DNA of 6,848 nucleotides from Gammaproteobacteria bacterium (GTDB lineage Bacteria > Pseudomonadota > Gammaproteobacteria > Methylococcales > Methylomonadaceae), in NCBI GenBank assembly GCA_024511045.1, contig JANEMG010000130.1:1-6848 (forward strand), given 5' to 3'. The notes below the pieces were generated by a model that saw only the letters and a program-made list of their open reading frames with translations, was not told the origin of the DNA and ran no database searches. The position numbers and the translations under genes were made by a program. Within the stretch, counting starts at the first letter, position 1. Each line of letters starts with the position of its first letter. Shown in pieces: positions 3,462 through 6,848 of this stretch.

Positions 3462-5924
3462 ATGACCACAGAGCAGGCAGAGCTTTTTCATTCGCGGCAC
3501 TTCCAGGTCGTGCATCGACTTTCCAGGCGACTCAGGATCATCGTTCCCGATCTCAAAAAAGATCCGGAACGCCTTTATATTCTGGCCATACTGCTGAAAA
3601 AAAGGCCGGAAGTGAAAACGGTCAAAACCGTGCCGGAAATCGCCTCGGTGACCATCTATTTCGACAGCAGGGGGCTTCCTGCAAAGAATCTGCTGATCAT
3701 ACTGGACAAGCTGCTGGAGAACATCGTCGGGCACAGGTTGACGCCGCCGGCGCCGGCCAGTTGTGATGCAACCCAGGCGGTACTGCACACCAGTGTCGCC
3801 ATAGAGGGCATGAGCTGCGCTTCCTGTGCGCTGCTGGTGGAGATGACCATCCGGCAGGACCCGCGCGTGGCAGCGGCCAGTGTCAATTATGCCTCGGAAA
3901 TTGCCTCCGTCGATGGCCGCCTGACCCGCGAGGATATTGCCGCCATCGTCGAGCGTATCGGTTACAGGGTCAATGCCATGGATACGCTTTCCCAGCGCAG
4001 GCAGCTGGTCGAAAAGGAACGGCAGCGTGTCAGGACGGCCAAGGCGCGCTTTCTGCGCGCCATGCTGCTGAGTATTCCGGTAGTGGCGATGGGCATGTCC
4101 ATGAGCCGTTCCCGGTGGTCTCACTGGCTGCAGATGCTGTTCACGACGCCGGTGGTGTTTGGCGCCGGGCGGCAGTTCTTCGACAAGTCCTGGATGCTGG
4201 CGAAACAGGGCAAGGCCAACATGGACAGCCTGATCGCCATCGGCGTCGGCTCCGCCTACGGTTACAGCCTTCCCGGACTGTTTACAAAAAGCCGGCATCT
4301 GTATTTCGAAGCGGCGGCCAGCATCATCGTCTTCGTCCTGCTGGGCCGCTACCTGGAGGAGCAGGCGAAGGGCAAAGCCGGCGAGGCGATCAGGAAGCTG
4401 GTGGATCTGCAGCCGCAGACCGCGACCCTTCTGCAAGATGGCAAAGAGCAGAGCATCGACATCGACAGCATTCAAGTGGGGGATATGCTGCTGGTCCGCC
4501 CCGGGGAAAAAATCCCCACCGATGGCCTGGTTCTCGAAGGCCATTCCAGCGTCGACGAGGCGATGGTGACCGGAGAAAGCCTTCCGGTGGTAAAGAACCC
4601 GGGGGACAAGGTCATCGGCGGCTGCATCAATGGCAATGGCGTTCTGACCATCGAAGCGACCGCGGTGGGCATGGATACGGTACTGGCCGGCATCATTCAC
4701 ATGGTGGACGAGGCGCAGGCCTCCAAGTTGCCGGTGCAGAAACTGGTGGACCGGATTTCCGCCATATTCGTGCCGGCGGTGATCGGCATCTCCGGCTTGA
4801 CTTTTTCCTCCTGGCTGCTGGCAGGAAGACAGCCCAGCTTCGCCTTCAGCAATGCCATTACCGTGCTGTTGATCGCCTGCCCCTGTGCGCTTGGCCTGGC
4901 GACGCCGACGGCGATTATGGTGGGCACCGGGCAGTCCGCCCGGCGCGGGGTCTATATCCGCAATGGCGAAAGTCTGGAAACGGCGACGCATCTCAGTGCC
5001 ATCATCTTCGACAAGACCGGCACCATCACCGAAGGCAGGCCCAAGGTGACCGATGTCATCAATATCAGCCGCATCAAAGATGATGCTGTGGTCAGTCTGG
5101 TCGCCTCGGCGGAAAGCAATTCGGAACATTTTCTGGGCAGGGCGATCGTCGACTATGCCGGCAAAGACCCGGATTTTGCCGCACAGCAAGTCAGGGAATT
5201 CAGCATCACCGCGGGACGCGGTGTGCAGGCCAGGGTCGGCCGTCATCAGCTGCTGATCGGCAACCAGGCCTGGCTGGAGGAACATGGCATCGATACGGCG
5301 GCACTGCAGGATAAGGCGCTGCAGCTGTCGAAGCAGGGAAAAACACCGATCTACGTCGGCATCGACGCCAGGCCTGCAGCCCTGTTCGGCGTTGCCGACC
5401 AGCCCCGGCCCACCGCCAGGGAAGCGCTGCATACCCTGCAGCGGATGGGTATCGACACGCTGATGGTGACGGGCGACACCCGGGTGACCGCCGAATATAT
5501 CGCCGGCCTGGTCGGTATAGAGACCATCATTGCCAATGCCACGCCGGAACAGAAGCTGGCGACGATACGCGAGCTGCAGGCGCAGGGCAGAAAAGTCGGC
5601 ATGATCGGGGACGGCATCAACGATGCACCGGCTCTGGCGGCGGCGGATGTCGGATTTGCCATCGGCCATGGCACCGATATCGCCATCGAATCGGCAGACC
5701 TGACGCTGGTCAATGGCGACATAGCCAAGGTTGCCGAGACCATCGAACTCAGTACGCAGACCCTGCGGGTCATCAAGCAGAACCTGTTCTGGGCCTTCGC
5801 CTACAACACCGTGGCGATACCGGTCGCGGCAATGGGACGTCTGAATCCCATGATCGCGTCGGCGGCAATGGCGCTCAGCTCGGTCTCCGTGGTTTTGAAT
5901 TCTTTACGACTGTACAACAGATAA
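3462..5924 (+). CDS. P1B-1 copper-transporting P-type ATPase with N-terminal HMA_2-like and HMA domains
   Basis: Inner-membrane pump predicted to move Cu(I), possibly Ag(I), out of the cytoplasm using ATP. The 820 aa hold, in order: an HMA_2-like domain without CxxC (about 10-90, VVHRLSRRLRIIVPDL); a canonical HMA domain with GMSCASC (Cys119, Cys122); membrane helices; actuator TGES (370-373); CPC in helix 6 (473-475); DKTGT with phosphorylated Asp517; nucleotide-domain SEHFLG (554-559) and GRG; TGD (670-672); GDGIND (716-721). Helix 7 fits N-x6-YN-x4-P (Asn774, Tyr781, Asn782, Pro787) and helix 8 fits M-x2-SS-x5-N (Met803 to Asn813), the copper-specific P1B-1 signature. The usual HP motif is HF here (Phe557). 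I chose ATG 3462, five bases after the previous stop, with AGGAAG (3448-3453) at good spacing, over a GTG at 3396 that would add 22 unrelated residues. Whether it detoxifies or feeds cuproenzymes is open; its neighbours lean to the latter. Confidence 0.95.
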   Translation: MTTEQAELFHSRHFQVVHRLSRRLRIIVPDLKKDPERLYILAILLKKRPEVKTVKTVPEIASVTIYFDSRGLPAKNLLIILDKLLENIVGHRLTPPAPASCDATQAVLHTSVAIEGMSCASCALLVEMTIRQDPRVAAASVNYASEIASVDGRLTREDIAAIVERIGYRVNAMDTLSQRRQLVEKERQRVRTAKARFLRAMLLSIPVVAMGMSMSRSRWSHWLQMLFTTPVVFGAGRQFFDKSWMLAKQGKANMDSLIAIGVGSAYGYSLPGLFTKSRHLYFEAAASIIVFVLLGRYLEEQAKGKAGEAIRKLVDLQPQTATLLQDGKEQSIDIDSIQVGDMLLVRPGEKIPTDGLVLEGHSSVDEAMVTGESLPVVKNPGDKVIGGCINGNGVLTIEATAVGMDTVLAGIIHMVDEAQASKLPVQKLVDRISAIFVPAVIGISGLTFSSWLLAGRQPSFAFSNAITVLLIACPCALGLATPTAIMVGTGQSARRGVYIRNGESLETATHLSAIIFDKTGTITEGRPKVTDVINISRIKDDAVVSLVASAESNSEHFLGRAIVDYAGKDPDFAAQQVREFSITAGRGVQARVGRHQLLIGNQAWLEEHGIDTAALQDKALQLSKQGKTPIYVGIDARPAALFGVADQPRPTAREALHTLQRMGIDTLMVTGDTRVTAEYIAGLVGIETIIANATPEQKLATIRELQAQGRKVGMIGDGINDAPALAAADVGFAIGHGTDIAIESADLTLVNGDIAKVAETIELSTQTLRVIKQNLFWAFAYNTVAIPVAAMGRLNPMIASAAMALSSVSVVLNSLRLYNR

Positions 5925-5935
5925 GGAGCCGGATT

Positions 5936-6640
5936 TTGTCGCTGGAACTGGATTACACACTGGCCTTCATGACCGGTTTTCTTGGCAGTGGCCATTGCAT
6001 GGGCATGTGCGGCGCCCTGGTATCGGGCTTCTTCATGAAAACCCAGAGAAAATCGGTGTGGCCCTATTTCAGCTACCATCTGGCCCGGATCACGATGTAT
6101 TTCATCGTCGGCATGGTAGCCGCAACATTGGGCGTTGCGCTGGTTTCCACCGGCCTGATCGGCAAGATCCAGGGCTTCATGCAGATATTTATCGGCTTCT
6201 TCGTGGTCCTGCTGGCAATGGGTATCCTGGGGTTGAGCCCCTGGCAGTTTTCCATGAAATTGCTGCCCACCAAGGTCATCAACAGGACCTTCATGGCGGC
6301 CGCCAGCCGTGGCTCGGTACTGGGTGCGGCAATGGGCGGAATGCTCAATGGCCTGATGCCCTGCCCGCTGGTTTTCGCCGTGGCGGTCAATGCCACGGCG
6401 GCTGCCACGCCTCTGGAAGGCGGTCTGCTGATGCTGGCGCTGGGCGCCGGCACCCTGCCGTCGATGCTGTTCGTGACCTTCGCTTTCGGCAAGCTGGGCG
6501 CGAAAGTTCGCGGCGTCATGCTGAAAATGGCCGCCACGTTCATGATCGTCATGGGCGCCAATACCATGTACAAGGGCATCACCTTCCTGGGCCTGAAAGC
6601 CGGTTTTGCCGAACATGTCATGTCCGCCGTGCAGCATTGA
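5936..6640 (+). CDS. DsbD_2 / TauE-SafE-like polytopic membrane protein, copper-locus type
   Basis: This 234-aa inner-membrane protein has about six helices. The first contains GSGHCMGMCGAL (His20, Cys21, Met24, Cys25), the hallmark of the DsbD_2 family often annotated as 'sulfite exporter TauE/SafE'. A second motif, NGLMPCPLVF (Cys143), matches the family's conserved MPC/LPC loop. YHLARITMY near residue 45 is also typical. Members of this type often sit beside CcoI-like ATPases in cbb3-oxidase assembly clusters and have a presumed role in copper or thiol handling; the Cys, His and Met residues in the helices fit metal passage, but the substrate is unproven. The start is TTG (5936): TAAGGAG, overlapping the ATPase stop, gives GGAG seven bases upstream, whereas the first ATG (5969) has no ribosome site and would cut into helix 1. 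It follows the ATPase by 11 bases, so co-expression is very likely. Confidence 0.9.
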   Translation: MSLELDYTLAFMTGFLGSGHCMGMCGALVSGFFMKTQRKSVWPYFSYHLARITMYFIVGMVAATLGVALVSTGLIGKIQGFMQIFIGFFVVLLAMGILGLSPWQFSMKLLPTKVINRTFMAAASRGSVLGAAMGGMLNGLMPCPLVFAVAVNATAAATPLEGGLLMLALGAGTLPSMLFVTFAFGKLGAKVRGVMLKMAATFMIVMGANTMYKGITFLGLKAGFAEHVMSAVQH

Positions 6641-6670
6641 TTGACCTGTCCCTGCCTTTTTGCCAATAAT
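6641..6670 (+). promoter_or_regulatory. Candidate sigma-70 promoter for the next gene
   Basis: TTGACC (6641-6646) and AATAAT (6665-6670) each match five of six consensus positions with an 18-base spacer, directly after the stop of the membrane protein gene. A 6-bp stem CCCTGC/GCAGGG (6650-6655 with 6671-6676) overlaps the -10; it lacks a T tract and could instead modulate the promoter. The downstream gene begins near 6836, so the leader would be about 160 bases. Confidence 0.42.
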
Positions 6671-6771
6671 GCAGGGAGTCGATGTCAGGGCGGGTTGATC
6701 ATGCAGTTATCTCCAGAAGACCAGAAAACTGTCGGGTACCATGTGATTATATTCCAAAAAGGAGTTATCCT

Positions 6772-6831
6772 TTGTTCCGAACCCGCCAGATATTGAACGA
6801 CTGGCTCACGCAAAACCTGGAGGAAGCATAA
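6772..6831 (+). CDS. Possible 19-aa leader ORF with TTG start
   Basis: TTG at 6772 follows AAGGAG (6759-6764) by seven bases and opens a 19-codon frame, MFRTRQILNDWLTQNLEEA, ending TAA at 6829-6831, four bases before the next ATG. The Shine-Dalgarno is the best in this flank, and the ORF's last codons contain the GGAGG that serves the next ATG, so it could couple translation. It could equally be the broken N-terminus of the next gene or no gene at all. No family is recognised. Confidence 0.28.
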   Translation: MFRTRQILNDWLTQNLEEA

Positions 6832-6835
6832 CGCC

Positions 6836-6848
6836 ATGGTTATCCATC
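6836..6848 (+). CDS. Start of a downstream gene, cut by the window edge
   Basis: ATG at 6836 is preceded by GGAGGA (6819-6824), eleven bases upstream. Only MVIH can be read before the window ends, so nothing can be said about the product. The spacing is slightly long for a strong ribosome site. Confidence 0.33.

Noticed and set aside
3411..5669. 752-codon open frame antisense to the ATPase
   Set aside because: It lies fully opposite a gene with every P-type ATPase motif; its product is rich in His, Gln, Asp, Arg with no recognisable domain, as expected from the mirrored frame of GC-rich coding DNA.
6650..6676. CCCTGC/GCAGGG stem as terminator of the copper operon
   Set aside because: The loop is 15 bases and no T tract follows; it overlaps a promoter-like element instead.
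6701..6796. 31-codon ORF (starts MQLSPEDQKTVGYHV) in the right flank
   Set aside because: Weak ribosome site, no family resemblance, and it overlaps the better-led TTG ORF; too short to support.

Overview
The window looks like chromosome of a Gram-negative proteobacterium, probably gamma- or betaproteobacterial. It is fairly GC-rich in coding DNA and AT-rich in the main intergenic region. It carries an outer-membrane efflux protein with a signal peptide, Shine-Dalgarno starts, and a copper-handling gene set of a kind common in proteobacteria. No rRNA, tRNA, CRISPR array, insertion sequence or phage gene was seen. The species cannot be named from the sequence.

Layout. On the minus strand, 95-1279 encodes a TolC-family outer-membrane channel subunit. 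Its C-terminus is lost at the left edge, where homologous-looking coding sequence continues in shifted frames (1-94). A 395-base divergent intergenic region (1280-1674) holds a candidate tolC promoter with an overlapping inverted repeat and two abutting 12-bp palindromes. All remaining genes are on the plus strand: an 85-aa single-helix membrane protein with a C-terminal Cys/His tail (1675-1932); a palindrome-rich gap ending in a terminator-like hairpin with a T7 tract; a 59-aa free-standing Cys-rich metal-binding domain (2186-2365); a 102-aa single-helix protein with a His-containing N-terminus (2362-2670, ATGA overlap); a 206-aa HMA_2-type protein (2836-3456); an 820-aa P1B-1 copper ATPase (3462-5924); and a 234-aa polytopic DsbD_2 / TauE-SafE-like membrane protein with a TTG start (5936-6640). 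The right edge holds a promoter-like pair, a possible 19-aa leader ORF and the first four codons of another gene.

How the genes may work together (inference). The ATPase has all the P1B-1 signatures, so it should move Cu(I) (possibly Ag(I)) from the cytoplasm to the periplasm. The small Cys-rich protein resembles the domain normally fused to the N-terminus of CcoI/FixI-type ATPases, and a DsbD_2-type membrane protein commonly accompanies those ATPases in cbb3-oxidase assembly loci. The set therefore reads as a split, modular copper-delivery or copper-export system: the metal-sensing or chaperone modules are separate small proteins, two of them membrane-anchored, with HMA_2 domains both as a separate protein and at the ATPase N-terminus. 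The most unusual points are this modular splitting, the small helix-plus-metal-tail proteins, an HP-to-HF change in the ATPase nucleotide-binding domain, and A8-A9 runs in four successive small genes. One of these runs is a dnaX-type slippery heptamer from which the -1 frame is open into the ATPase gene.
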